A stretch of 64,000 nt of DNA from Mesostigma viride (lineage: Eukaryota; Streptophyta; Mesostigmatophyceae; Mesostigmatales; Mesostigmataceae). The stretch spans positions 231,382 through 295,381 of the forward strand of contig RPFO01000078.1 in assembly GCA_009746045.1 (NCBI GenBank), read 5' to 3'. The position numbers and the translations under genes are program-made. The notes below the pieces were generated by a model. That model ran no database searches and was not told the DNA's origin. It saw only the letters and a list, made by a program, of their open reading frames with translations. This document shows positions 39,740 to 50,779 of this stretch, in pieces (position 1 is the first letter of the stretch; every line of letters starts with the position of its first letter).

Positions 39740-41500
39740 TCCTGGATACCAACCTCCTAAATCGACCCAACACGTCCTACATCAACCTCGGCTATTGCGC
39801 CCGGGAACTTCTCCTTGTGCATGGCCTTGAACTCCTTGCGCATGTTGAGGCTCTTGCAACTCGGGGGCATGTGCTGACATTGCAAACCATCCACCACCAC
39901 CTGACATGCTGTATCATGCCATCGCCTTCACGGAGCTGTTTAGAATCCACCATGGAGATCATGACCGCAGTCTCAGCGTACGGCTCAGTATGGTATTGCA
40001 GCGCGAACACGCATGGCAGGTTGCAGGTTGGTCTTGCGCGTCCCCATGGAGCGCGATGCAGTAAGGTGGTTGTCAAGGAAGTCGGCTCTGGGTGGGTATG
40101 CATTGGGGGGAAGTCGGGACGGGCGTGGCAATAACGAAAATCTTTGTACCCAAGCAAGCATAAATACCACAAAACCCATGATCAGGTCACAACCAACATT
40201 GAACTTGTGGGCAAAGCCTGCAAGGCCATGAACTTGGTGATACAGCACAACCCATGTACCACTATAATAAGAAACCATGGAAGCACTACAAGTATTGCTG
40301 TTGAAGTTCTTGCAGAAGGCTCAGAGATATCTGTTGACACCATGCAAGGACACCAACCTAGCCAGAAAGGCATTGTAATAGCCATGCTAGGGAAAACTCT
40401 TACCGCATCTGGCTGGCATGGTGTTGCCTCTCTCTGTCCGCGAACATGCCCTGGCAGCTCAGCTCGAGGAAATGCCGGTTGGCAGCCCTGAACTCTGCGT
40501 CGACGTACTTCAACGTGGTGATATGCCTTCCTGCTACGCGTTCCTGAATAGGGCACCAAAACACAAGGGCATTGCCACAAAAAATGAACACCGCGTTCAT
40601 ACAATGCAAAATTGCAAATCATGAAAGCCAGAGAGAAATTCATCCCTGGAAGCATGGCAAACCAGATGTCCAAAGAGAGTAGTATCACCACCACTTACTC
40701 GGGAATGGCCCGCTCCTTGGACCTCGATGACGCAGATGCCTTGTAAATCTTGATTCCCTCATGTTCACCCAGGTCGGGGGCTGTGCCCTTCGCATGGATG
40801 AAGTACCACCTAGTGCGAAAAAATGCCAACGTGTTCAGGACCTTATCCAGGGTGGCCTTCCCCAGCAACGAGTGAAACATTGGTACGACAGCATCCAAAT
40901 ACAAAGTGGGAAATACAGCGTGTGAATTGCGGCCTGAACGATGCCCCATGCAGATGCAGCAGCAGAGACTTGTAAGGTTGTGCTTTGAAACATGGGACCG
41001 GACACACACAGCTCAGAAACCACAGTGCATTATACATATGCCTCCGTGTCTTTTCGGCTTTCCAGATGCTGCTCGACCGCCCCCACTGTAGAAAGGTGTT
41101 CCTCGCCCTCCGCATACTCCGGTGTCGCGTGATGAAACGCACAGAAACGTTTCCATGCTGATTGATATCGCCTCAACGTTTGAAGGGTCATGCGGTTCCG
41201 CGAGTCAAAGCACTCGCGCCTGCCCTCCGATATCTCGCCGTTTGCTGTTGGGGGAGCGGTTGGGGGAGGGCGCGCCTGAAACAAACCAGCCCGGCTACGC
41301 CCATAGCCCGCTCTGCCTTCTTTCCCGTCGCTGCCACGCTGGCCTCCGGCATCCTCTTCGCTGGAACTTGACCCTGGCCTATTGTCAGCCTTCGCATCAT
41401 GGGCTGCTCTTGCGCCCGTGCTTAGTTGGCCTGCCACCAACCCGCCTACAGCCACGGCTTCTCCCCGCAGGAAACATATCCTAATGCCGGAGCAGGGCAT
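39740..41500 (-). CDS. Possible multi-exon gene, N-terminal segment recombinase-like
   Basis: Protein-like segments bounded by splice-like signals occur on the minus strand. The first (41500 to about 41036) ends with TLQTLRRYQSAWKRFCAFHH and LSTVGAVEQHLESRKDTEAY, similar to the SAM-like N-terminal domain of tyrosine recombinases, then GTATAA. The second (to 40699) reads MFHSLLGKATLDKVLNTLAF and ends before GTAAGT. The third (40543-40404) follows TATTCAG, reads HITTLKYVDAEFRAANRHFL and ends before GTAAGA. A later piece near 39900 reads YAETAVMISMVDSKQLREGD. The phases of exons two and three do not join cleanly, and the catalytic Arg/His/Tyr set was not identified, so function and even gene status are uncertain. 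Confidence 0.35.
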
Positions 41501-42454
41501 TCTTCCCGGCTATCCGTTTCGCGTCCATTTCTGTGACGACCGTCGCTTTCTTTTGTGAACGGCGAATTCTCGTCCGTGGTGTCGGTGTCTTGCGCCTAAA
41601 ATACCTGTCGGTTGTGGGTGGGTAATGAATGCGTCTCCTAAATTCCTGGATCCAGCCTCCAGCCTCCAGGACACGCAGCCCAGGACAGGCGCCAGGACAC
41701 GTGGGGGGGCCGTGGCCCACGCACATCGTCGTCCAGGACACGTGGGGTTTTTCTGGCCCACGCACATGGTCGTCCCCTCGCACCGCGACGGCAGTCCCCA
41801 GACCCGCGACACCACCCGCGACAGGGAGAGCCCCCAGACCCGCGCCGCGCCGGTCCCCGAGCTGGACGCCCCCGAAAGCGTCCCCCGGGGTCACGTGCGC
41901 TCGCGGATCTGGATGTTGCTCCCGCTGCTCCAGGCTCCCCTCAGCCGGCAGTTTTATGGTTCGCTGCTTTGAAATGAAAACGCTGGGAAACCAGCAAGCT
42001 TACAGCACGAGCGTGAGTCGGAAGCTTGAAGATGGAGGCAAAAGGTTACCGTGGCTGCAAGATGCTTGGTCATTATTAGGACCTCTGGTATAGCTTGTCG
42101 GAACTGAGGTTATGGGCATTCAATGGGATAGGATGACACTGACCTATTCTGTAGCGTCCTGTCTTACGATAAGCCGCAGAAGTAACCTAGTCGTGGATGC
42201 ATGGTGACTACGTCTGAAAATGCTAAATAACCAAGTTGATAAGTACCCTAGCGATGCACTTTTACCCTGCTGATTAATATGGCGAGTTATGTACCGCTCT
42301 GGATGTACAAGTTAGCCAGATATATGCATTTGTGCTCTACTGGGGAGACGCCATCCAATAATGATCACTGCCCACAGCAAATGCGGCTCACGATGCCATT
42401 AGCACCTTGAGCAGACCGGAATGCAGTTTTTCTGGATAATTTAAGATCTCCACG
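41501..42454. other. Intergenic; one short duplicated segment
   Basis: No gene. A segment of about 45 bases with CCAGGACACGTGGGG and TGGCCCACGCACATSGTCGT occurs twice in tandem at about 41690-41775. Confidence 0.45.
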
Positions 42455-44648
42455 ATGAGTAACCTCGCGCGTAGCTGCTTCCTTTCCATGCCTGCCTGCC
42501 TCCCTTGCAACCGCTCCATTCATTGCGAAGGGGCCCGCCGTCCCTTTGAGCCCGGTCATGCAAGAAAATCGGCGTTCTGCAGGGCGACGTTGGATACGAC
42601 TGCTGTGGAGCCCATCGCGGTCGTTACTGACAAACGCCTCATTCGTGACACCGCTGAGCGGCTGTTGACCATGGACGGGAATGACAACAAAGTCTACTTC
42701 CCCCTAGGAAGCTTTAACTACGCTGTAACGCACGCATACGACGGCGGCGCCTACAAAGGCTGGCAGCTTCAGCTGGGCCACGGGCCGAATGCCCACAGTA
42801 TCCAGGGCGAGCTCGAGAAAGCCCTCTGCCGGCTCACGGGGGAGACCCGGGAGGACCTGAACATGTGCTGCAGTGGCAGGACCGACACGGGCGTGCACGC
42901 CACCGGCCAGGTGGCGCATTTCCGGCTCCGCAAGCCCGCGCCCGACCTACCCAAGTTCCTGCGGGGCCTGAACGCGCTGCTCCCGGCGGACATCCGTGCG
43001 CTAGCGGTACGGCGGGTGCCCCCCGAGTTCCACGCGCGTTACAGCTGCGTGGCCAAGACATACGTCTACAGGATATCCAACACGGTCGTGGCGGACCCGT
43101 TTGCACGGCAGCTAAGCTGGCATTTCCCGTACAGCCTGGACGTGGACGCGATGCGGCGCGCGGCGCAAGTGTTTGAGGGCACGCACGACTTCACGGCGCT
43201 GTCCAACAAGCCCCGGTTGCCATCGCAGGAGCGAGACCCCGTCAAGCACATCCATCGCGTGACGGTCAGCAGTTGTAGAAGTGGCGGCATCAGCAATCAC
43301 AACAGTGGCATCAGCAATCACAGTGGCAGCAGCAGCGGCAGCCGTGACAGTGCCAGTAATGGCATTACCAACACCATTACCGACGGCAGCGGGGGCAGCA
43401 GCTGGAATTGTGGCAGCGGCAACATCAGCAGTGGGAGCACTGACGGCGGCCCAGGGCCAGGGCTTGACATGCAGATGGGAGATTCTAGAGATGATGGGGA
43501 GGCCGGCGTGGGATCTGCGGGTGGCATTATAAGGAGCGCTGGAGGCGCCCTCTGGCCCGCGTGTGGCGGGCGGGAGATCACAGTGGAGGTGACAGGGGAC
43601 GGCTTCCTGTACCGGATGGTGCGCCGCATGGTATGGGCCATAGTGACCATGTTCTTGTCATGCGTAAGCCCTAAACCTGAAACCCTAAACCCTAAAACAG
43701 TTAGGTCTGGTGGTGGGTACACCCGCGTTTCTACTCATGTGTGTCGCTTGTACCAGATGGTGTGTTGCATTGTAAGGGCAGGTCTTTTGAATGTTCCTTT
43801 TCTATTCTTCTCTAGCTCTTTTGCTCACCCCCCCCCCCACACACACAGACCATCCACACACCCACACACCCAAACACCCGCACACCCACACACCCTCTGT
43901 TGCCCATCTAGCATCCAAGTCTTCCCTTGCCTTGTTAGCACGCCACAACCTTCACCTCTGCCAAGTACACCGTGCCAAGCTGACCAGGTTGTTCCTTTTT
44001 CATAATCTTCGTTGTAGTGTCGGACTTGTATAAATCTTGCAGCTCCGTAAGGTTTATTTCATCGGACGCATTGTTTGGACATGTTTGGAGGTATGGATTT
44101 GGGTGGACAAATTACTTATTCAAAAAGCTTTGCAACACAGCCGGAATTTTAATGTAAAAGGTTGCACATTCCAACGCCATTCAACTCCATTATTCTGAAC
44201 GGACCGACAAACGCGGAGAAGGTCACGAGGAACCATGGTCCGGATCTTCCAGTTTTCCGGCGTGCACAACCGCCTCTTGTGTCATCAATATGCTCAGTGC
44301 CACCTGCTACGCCCACTCTTGGCTTCTCACCTGGATGGCATAGTTGTATTGCACATCACAAACCACAATCATGCTACTGGGTGGCACGATGGGGTCACAT
44401 CTACGATGACTAACAATGGATGATGCTACATCTCTTATGTGCAGGTGGGCGTCCTCGTCAGCGTGGGCAACGGGGCCATGGCCGTTGAAGACGTGGCTGT
44501 GCTGCTGGAGTCAAGGGACCGCAACCGTGCTCCCAAGCTGGCCCCTGCGCACGGCTTGTTCCTTGCAGAGTGCCATTTTGGCGATGTGGCGGCCTTTGAA
44601 CAGGCATCCGTGACTGATAGGAACAAGTGTTGCCAGCAGGTTAGTTGA
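42455..44648 (+). CDS. tRNA pseudouridine synthase, TruA family, two exons
   Basis: Exon 1 42455-43630 and exon 2 44445-44648, joined in frame across an intron that starts GTATGG and ends GTGCAG: the end YRMVRRM meets VGVLVSVGNG, which restores the TruA motif. About 459 residues. TruA-like enzymes isomerise uridine in the tRNA anticodon arm. CCSGRTDTGVHATGQVAHF carries the catalytic Asp in GRTDTGVHA. YVYRISN and FEGTHDF(T)ALSN are further conserved motifs, and APAHGLFLAECHF ends the domain. The N-terminal about 70 residues are non-conserved and may be an organelle transit peptide. A Ser/Gly/Asn-rich insertion of about 70 residues (about 270-345) interrupts the catalytic domain. ATG 42455 is taken as the most upstream in frame. 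Confidence 0.85.
43667..43705 (+). repeat. Plant-type telomere-like repeats inside the TruA intron
   Basis: CCCTAAACCTGAAACCCTAA followed by ACCCTAAA-type units: two to three CCCTAAA units, some imperfect. This is interstitial, not a chromosome end. Confidence 0.6.
43821..43890 (+). repeat. CA/CCCACA-rich simple repeat in the TruA intron
   Basis: A run of Cs followed by repeated ACACACCC-type units. Confidence 0.8.
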
Positions 44649-45712
44649 CGGTGCGTCCCTGTGCGTGGTGCAAAGGGACTTTATGTCTGTTATGAGGTGT
44701 GTAGGATCCATGGTAGATTAGCCCAGACGTTAAGTGCTGTTTCCACCAGATTGATGCCCCATCAAACGGGGGGTTGCACCCCGGATGATGAAAATTTCAG
44801 TTGCTGGCAGTGGCCCCAGTGCTTAACAGGATGAAACTAAAACAGTGGTTTGCCACTGGGTGTAAAGAGAAAAATAAGAAAATTATGTTTCACTGAATCT
44901 GTGAAGCAGTTCAAGATAAGTCCTTATGCCGCTCAGCAACCTACCCGCTGGCTGGGGGGCTTCGTTCTTCACAGCTAAGTTCCAAAAGGGTGACCCCGAA
45001 ATTACACGGTCTGTGTCACGTGGGCACAAATCCTCCATGAGTAGGGTATGGATCTCTGGGATTAATGGAGGGTGATGGGGTGTAAAGCAACATATATCTG
45101 CACCCCAACTTCTGGCCTGCGCTGGTTGTCTCCTTGATAAATCTGCACCCCGATAGAACTAATGAGTAAGACCGCTTATAGCTATGGTACAAGATTTACG
45201 TTTGGCATGTGCCAACGCTGTTGCATGACTTTCAAGAATTTGTCTCTGAGGAACAGGGCACTTCAAAGTGTGGTAGCCGCTTTGAATTAAGGCTGCTATG
45301 GATCGAGAGCCGACTTTGAACAGAAAACAAGACGGTTCAAGGGAGTGGCCGGTACCCAATGATAAAGGAGCGTGACGCCCCTTACACACAGTTCGAAAAA
45401 GAGGGAGCTTTTTTTACGTATAGCTACCGCATTTCTACCCTCCACGCCACCATACACAGTATGGTGTCTCACTTAGTGTACTCATTTAGGATATCTGCTC
45501 TGCATGCACGTACTTGCCCCCATGGATGTTGCAAGATTTGAAAAAATGGCTGACGCCGGTATGGCTGACGGCGGAGTTCAGATCTTTTGCATCTGAGCCC
45601 CAAATTCGGTCAGACCACTCGCATTCGATGCGCTTTTTTGAGATGCACCCGCCAGTATAATCGGTTACGGCTGAAACGCAGTATTGCCGAAGTTATCACG
45701 TGACAGGCAGCT
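44649..45712. other. Intergenic
   Basis: No supported gene. An inverted fragment of the 38.8-kb dispersed repeat (CTGGCCTGCGCTGGTTGTCT) lies near 45113-45140. Confidence 0.4.
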
Positions 45713-47077
45713 ATGACGACCTCTAAAGCAAAAAGGGGTTTGGAAAAGGAGCTTACCGGCTCCCAGCCCAACCCGCTCGCCATCGTTCTCGCCAACCCAC
45801 CGCCAGCAGCCCCATCGCCTAGCGCCTCGCCTGAGCCCAAGAAACCCTGCCACGCTCGCAACTGGAGCAAGTTCCTCCCCGGCGACCGACGATTCGCCTG
45901 GACCGATTGGCAAGAATTGTCGCCGCAGGAATGCATTGAGGTTCTCCAGTTCCTCGAACAGGAGAGGAAGCTCTTCGTGCCCAAGGGGGGGGCGGCTCTC
46001 CACTACAATGGAGACATGTCCTGGCTCTATGCTTTGGACGAAGTACAACAATGCCTGATTATCTTGACCAGCCAATTCCAGAGCCACCTCTCCGACCTCA
46101 CCCGCACGCTCCGCACCCCAGCCGGCCGCACAGCCGGCAGCCCCATCGGCTTCAGGACTCCCTCTGCAAGGATGACCTCCGCGCAGTGCTGGAGGCCGGA
46201 GCACGTGACCTGGCCGCTGGCCGAGCAGCTGACATCGCTGAACACCACGCTCAACAAGGTCGAGGCCCGGGTCTCCAACGTGGAAACCAAGGTCGTCCAC
46301 AAGCTCCAACCCCAGTTCACGGCGCTACACACCGCGGAGCAGGCTTCCGAAAAGCATGCTACACTTGTCTCTCGCCTTAACCAGGTGGAGGGCAAGTGTG
46401 GCGTGCTCCTGAAGAAGCTTGAGGCCATCACCGCCCACACCGAGGCCCTGGCCACACAGGTCCCCAAGATAGCGGAGCAGACGGCCACCATTGCATCCCA
46501 GCCACCCCGGCAGGATGCTGGCGACCTCCCGCCGCTCTCCTACGCGGACCTGCTGCGGTCAGCGACCGCCTCCACCACCGACGCCATCGCCACAAAGCTC
46601 CAGGAGCTGGAGAACCACCGCCAGGCCCAGCAACGCCGGGAGGTCACCGACCGCGCTCGCCGCGAGTGCCGAGTGGTGCTACGTCGCTTCCCCCAGAAGC
46701 CCGGTGAGACGTCAACCTCTCTTGCTGACGAGCTCAAGAACCAGCTTCTTACCCTCATGGGCCTGGTAGGTGAGGTAGAACTGCGCGGGTGCCACCGCCT
46801 TCCCCACTCACGGGACAAGGCGGCTCCCCCATCAGTCCTACTCACCTTCCCCTCCCCTGAGGATAAGCAGCGCGGTTCCTCTCTCGTCGCAAGCGGTTGC
46901 ACGACCTCACCTGCATGGACGCTGGATGACGACCTCACCCCCGCTCAGCAACAGCAGCGACGCGACCTGTGGCCGGAATACCTCCGCCATAAGCAGGACC
47001 CCCAGAAGCCCAAGGTGTACTGGAGGGGCGGGGACCTGATGATCAACCACAAGATGTGGACGCCCCCAGCGGGCTAG
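45713..47077 (+). CDS. LINE ORF1-like protein (intact frame)
   Basis: 454 residues from ATG 45713. A disordered N-terminus (KRGLEKELTGSQPNPLAIVL) is followed by a helical centre (AEQLTSLNTTLNKVEARVSN; LVSRLNQVEGKCGVLLKKLE) that may trimerise, then an RNA-recognition-like part (CRVVLRRFPQKPGETSTSLA; ELRGCHRLPHSRDK; PSVLLTFPSPEDKQRGSSL). The end reads TLDDDLTPAQQQQRRDLWPE and VYWRGGDLMINHKMW. The order of coiled coil, RRM-like and C-terminal domain is that of L1-type ORF1 RNA-binding proteins. The same C-terminal phrases recur at 50118-50636 on the minus strand. No reverse transcriptase follows it before the element's own 3' tail. Confidence 0.65.
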   Translation: MTTSKAKRGLEKELTGSQPNPLAIVLANPPPAAPSPSASPEPKKPCHARNWSKFLPGDRRFAWTDWQELSPQECIEVLQFLEQERKLFVPKGGAALHYNGDMSWLYALDEVQQCLIILTSQFQSHLSDLTRTLRTPAGRTAGSPIGFRTPSARMTSAQCWRPEHVTWPLAEQLTSLNTTLNKVEARVSNVETKVVHKLQPQFTALHTAEQASEKHATLVSRLNQVEGKCGVLLKKLEAITAHTEALATQVPKIAEQTATIASQPPRQDAGDLPPLSYADLLRSATASTTDAIATKLQELENHRQAQQRREVTDRARRECRVVLRRFPQKPGETSTSLADELKNQLLTLMGLVGEVELRGCHRLPHSRDKAAPPSVLLTFPSPEDKQRGSSLVASGCTTSPAWTLDDDLTPAQQQQRRDLWPEYLRHKQDPQKPKVYWRGGDLMINHKMWTPPAG

Positions 47078-47594
47078 AATAGCAATAGCCCTAGCTTGTA
47101 ACCATCGGCGTCACTGCCGCTCAAGCAGCCATGCCTAGAATGTTTGCCTAGCTGTGCCCACACCTAGTCCTGTGCCGCCAACGCACGGTACACACCCAGC
47201 CATAGCCTTAGCCTAGTCCTAGTACAGCCATGCTACGCCCTGGCTATGTTTAGCCCAGCCATGCCTATAAATGGGACCCCCATGGATGTTGCATTAAGAA
47301 TTTAGCCATGCTATGCCATGCAGAGAGATGCTCTCTGTCGAGAAGCCACGTCCTAGCTCTTGTATAGCCATGATGATCTTCCTCCCCCGTGCCAGGATCC
47401 CCCCCCTTAGGCGGGTTGAACCTGAGACAGCATGGTGGTGCGGGTGCCCTGGTGCACCTAGAGCACGGGTAGAGCTCTTACATTCCCACCCTTGCCTGAA
47501 GTAGCCTAGGATGTATTAAAAGCCATATGCCCCTTCTCAGGGATATGTGCTACATTGACTCCCAACGGAGCGATGTTGATAATTAATTAATTAA
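45713..47594 (+). mobile_element. ORF1-only LINE derivative (plus strand)
   Basis: ORF1 is followed by about 500 bases of untranslated tail that ends CTCCCAACGGAGCGATGTTG and then (TTAA)n to 47594. The tail after about 47260 matches 49679-50010 in inverted orientation. There is no RT between ORF1 and the tail. Confidence 0.6.
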
Positions 47595-47603
47595 TGCACG
47601 TAC

Positions 47604-49204
47604 TTGCCATTCATCCCGCGCATGATGCTGCACAGGCTCCGCGCCGGGCTGGACCCACACCTGGGTGAGTCTCAGATGGGTTTCCGTCGTGGTCGTAACA
47701 CTGTCATGGCTGTGTTTGTCGCGCGCCGTTTGATGGAGGAGGTGCGTCGCCTTCCCCCTGACAGTTTGCCGCTGGTCTTCATTTTTGTTGACTATATCAA
47801 GGCCTTTGACACGGTTCTCTGGGAGGCTCTTTGGGCCATCCTAGCTCTGGATCGGGTGCCACCTGCGTTTATTGCTGCCATTCGCCGACTGTATGAGGGC
47901 TCACAGGCAGTAGTGCGGACTGCGGAAGGCACCACCCCACCATTCCCCCTTCACCACGGGGTGTGGCAAGGTTGTGTCCTAGCTGTCCCCATACCTGTTC
48001 ATTATTGTCGTGGATCACGTCATGCGCCGGGCACGTGCGCGCTTCACTGCTCTAAGGGGTTCGAGCCAGGCTTGGACATCCTTAACTCGTGAAAGAGCAC
48101 GGCGGGGTTAGACCTGGTTACCGCCTTGGCGACCTGATTTATGCAGATGACACCACCCTCATCGAGAGCCTCGAGCACATTCAGACCTGGCTGGACTGCC
48201 TGGGCCTGGAGGCGCGGGCCGGCGGTGGGGTTGGAGATTAATGTCAAAACCGATCGAGGCGATGGTGATTGGGGCCTCCAGTAAACCACCGCTGCCGCGC
48301 CTGCTCGACGGGACGGAGGTCCCGTTCCGCGACCGCTTCAAGCTTTTGGGGAGCTGGCTTCCTGACACTGCCGACGATGTGGACACCCGCATCGGCCTTG
48401 CCTGGGCCAAGCTCCGCTCGCTCACACCCTACTGGCGCTCGAAGGGCCTGGGCGAGCACCGCAAGCGCATGCTCTTCAAGGTCCTCGTCCTCACGGTGCT
48501 CACGTATGGCGCCGAGGCGTGGACCATCCCACCCAAACTGGCAGCTCGGCTAGACGGCACGGTTTACAGGATGCTCCGACAGGTCCTTAACGTAGGTTTT
48601 TCCGAGCGTCCGTCATCAGAGTCTTTGTATCATGGCATGCCTCGTGTTTCGGACGAGATTAGGCAGCGTAGGATAGCATTTGTAGGACACCTTGCCCGCA
48701 CCAGCCAGGTCGACACCACCCTTGGTCTGGCCGGCCCCCAGCGGCTTGGCCAGCCAGGGCGGCACATTCTGACCTGGCCTGGCCCCGAGGACATTCCCAA
48801 AAGGGTAGGGAAACCTGTCACGAACTACGTCCAGATGTTGCTGGACGACCTAGTGGTCCCAGCCCAGTTTGAGCACCGCATCCACTCTCTCTCCCGTCTT
48901 TGGACTGCCATGCAGGACAAGACGCGGTGGAAGAAGATTGTCAAGGCGCACACGCCCCGGCGACCCTGTGGGCAAGCCACCTCCCCCCAAGCGGAGGAGG
49001 CGTTTTGATGAGTAGTGTAGTTAGGATTTTCTAGATAGCTTAGAGTTAGGATAGTTCAATCACGCGGCTTCCTCCACCCCATCCATCATGGAATATGTGC
49101 TAGACATGACCTCCCCACGGAGGCATGTTATAATTTAATTTAATTTAATTTAATTTAATTTAATTTAATTTAATTTAATTTAATTTAATTTAATTTAATT
49201 TAAT
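47604..49204 (+). mobile_element. LINE reverse transcriptase fragment (plus strand)
   Basis: RT frames: 47604-48092 reads MGFRRGRNTVMAVFVARRLM, FIFVDYIKAFDTVLWEALWA and HHGVWQGCV; the YADDTTLIE catalytic box lies near 48140 in another frame; 48241-49008 continues with VPFRDRFKLLGSWLPDTADD and QRRIAFVGHLARTSQVDT. At least two stops or frame changes break it. The 3' end carries a CCTCC-CCAC-GGAGG hairpin at 49110-49123 followed by ATGTTAT and (TTTAA)n. It is related to the copy at 37346-38484. Confidence 0.75.
49131..49204 (+). repeat. (TTTAA)n microsatellite tail
   Basis: About 74 bases of pure AATTT/TTTAA repeat directly after the LINE 3' hairpin. Confidence 0.9.
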
Positions 49205-49232
49205 GCACGTCCTAGTCATGATAATTGTAATA

Positions 49233-49505
49233 ATAGCTCACCACTAGACGCTCCCGGCCAGTTAGGTTCGAAACACACGCCCTAATCAAGCAAGCTGTTT
49301 CCGGCCCCACGGTCTAGGTCATCTAGTCGCTTTACACGTAAGCTGGCCAGCCATAATTTCAATGCACAAGGCTACACATCTCCATCACCATTCATATTCA
49401 TCATCCTGAACGACTCGAACACGGAGACAAGATAACGGCAGGCTCGAGCTACCATGGTCCGGATTCTCCTGATTTCTGGCCTGCACTGGTTGTCTCCTTG
49501 ATAGC
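49233..49505 (-). repeat. Dispersed repeat, copy 2
   Basis: Reverse-complement match of 38762-39040, with CCCGGCCAGTTAGGTTCGAA, GGTCTAGGTCATCTAGTCGC, GCTCGAGCTACCATGGTCCG and GGTTGTCTCCTTGATAG. It begins about 30 bases after the LINE tail. Confidence 0.8.
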
Positions 49506-49678
49506 GCATTGAGAGCTTTCGTGTGGCTAGATTTATTACTCAAAGAGAGATTACTCAAAGAGAGCGTGGACGTGCCCATAAATAAGCCTCGTATGGCAGC
49601 ATTTTTAGTCATGTACATGTGTGCCTATGATGAGCCACCCTCCAGATGATGCCTAGCTTTATTTCATTATGCCGTGCC

Positions 49679-50640
49679 CATTAATTAATTAATTAATTAG
49701 AAACATAACTCCGTTGGGAGTACATGTATGTAGCACATATCCCTGAGAAGGGGCATATGGCTTTTAATACATTCTAAGCTACTTCCTGCAAGGGTGGGAA
49801 TGTAAGCTACCCTTGCTCTAGGTGCACCAGGGCACCTGCACCCTCATAATCTTCACACTATGCCCAGCTAAGGGGGAGTATGTTATGTGGGGGAAGATCA
49901 TCATGGCTATACTAGAGCTAGGACATGGCTTCTCGACAGAGAGCATCTCTCTGCATAGGCATAGCATGGCTAAATTCTTAGTGCAACATCCATGGGGGTC
50001 CCGTTATAGGCATGGCGTGGCTAAATTCTTAAATGCATCATCCATGGCCATTATGGGCGCACATGCGCTGGGGCCGCGTGGTAGGCTAGCCTTAAATCTA
50101 CACTACTGCTATATTCCCTAGACTGGGGGTGCCTGCCAAGGCTTGTGGTCGACATGGATGACGTCCCCCCTCCAGTATACCGGTTTCCCCCCTGCGCTTT
50201 GCCGTATCTGGAGGTAGGTCGGCCATAGTTCGCGTCTCCGTTGTTGCTGGGCCAGGGTCAGGTCGTCGTCCAACGTGAAGTGAGTCCTCGAGAGCTTCTT
50301 GCGGTTTTTAAGAAACAACACCTTGTCCGCCATGTACTTAAAGGTGAGGAGCACGGGTGCCGGGCCAGCCTTCCCCCGCGCGCGGGGGAGGCGAACAGCC
50401 GACATGCGCAGCTCACCAGTAATGTGCATGGGGGCAAGAATGTCGCGCTTAAATGCCGTGAGAAGAGTCCGTCGAAGAGTCGCGCTTAAATGCCGTGCCC
50501 ATGCAGGGAGTAACTCTCTGCTGAGACGCCATGCCCTAGCTTTTTGTATAGCTATGCTGATCTTCCCCCCCACGACAGGCTCCCCCTTCGCTGGGCATAG
50601 CTTGAAGATCATGGGGATGCAAGTGCCCTGGTGCACCTAG
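49679..50640 (-). mobile_element. ORF1-only LINE derivative (minus strand)
   Basis: The frame 50636-50118 ends with the ORF1 C-terminal phrases TLDDDLTLAQQQRRRELWP and KPVYWRGDVIHVDHKPW. The following tail matches that of 45713-47594 and ends in the inverted hairpin CTCCGTTGGGAG (49709-49720) and (TTAA)n at 49679-49700. The 5' part of ORF1 is lost or replaced. Confidence 0.65.
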
Positions 50641-50779
50641 AGCAAGGGTCCTTTACATCCCCACCCTTGCAGGAAGTAGCTTAGGATGTATGATAGGCCA
50701 TATGCCCCCCTCTCAAGGGCTATGTGCTACATATACTCCCAACGGAGTTATGTTACAATTCAATTCAATTCAATTCAAT
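50480..50779 (+). repeat. Tail-only copy of the ORF1 element
   Basis: Matches the tails above (CATGCCCTAGCTTTTTGTAT; CTTGCAGGAAGTAGCTTAGG) and ends with the hairpin CTCCCAACGGAG (50736-50747), then TTATGTTAC and (AATTC)n. Confidence 0.7.

Noticed and set aside
39570-40700. Several long plus-strand frames
   Set aside because: They lack protein-like composition and oppose the better-supported minus-strand exons.
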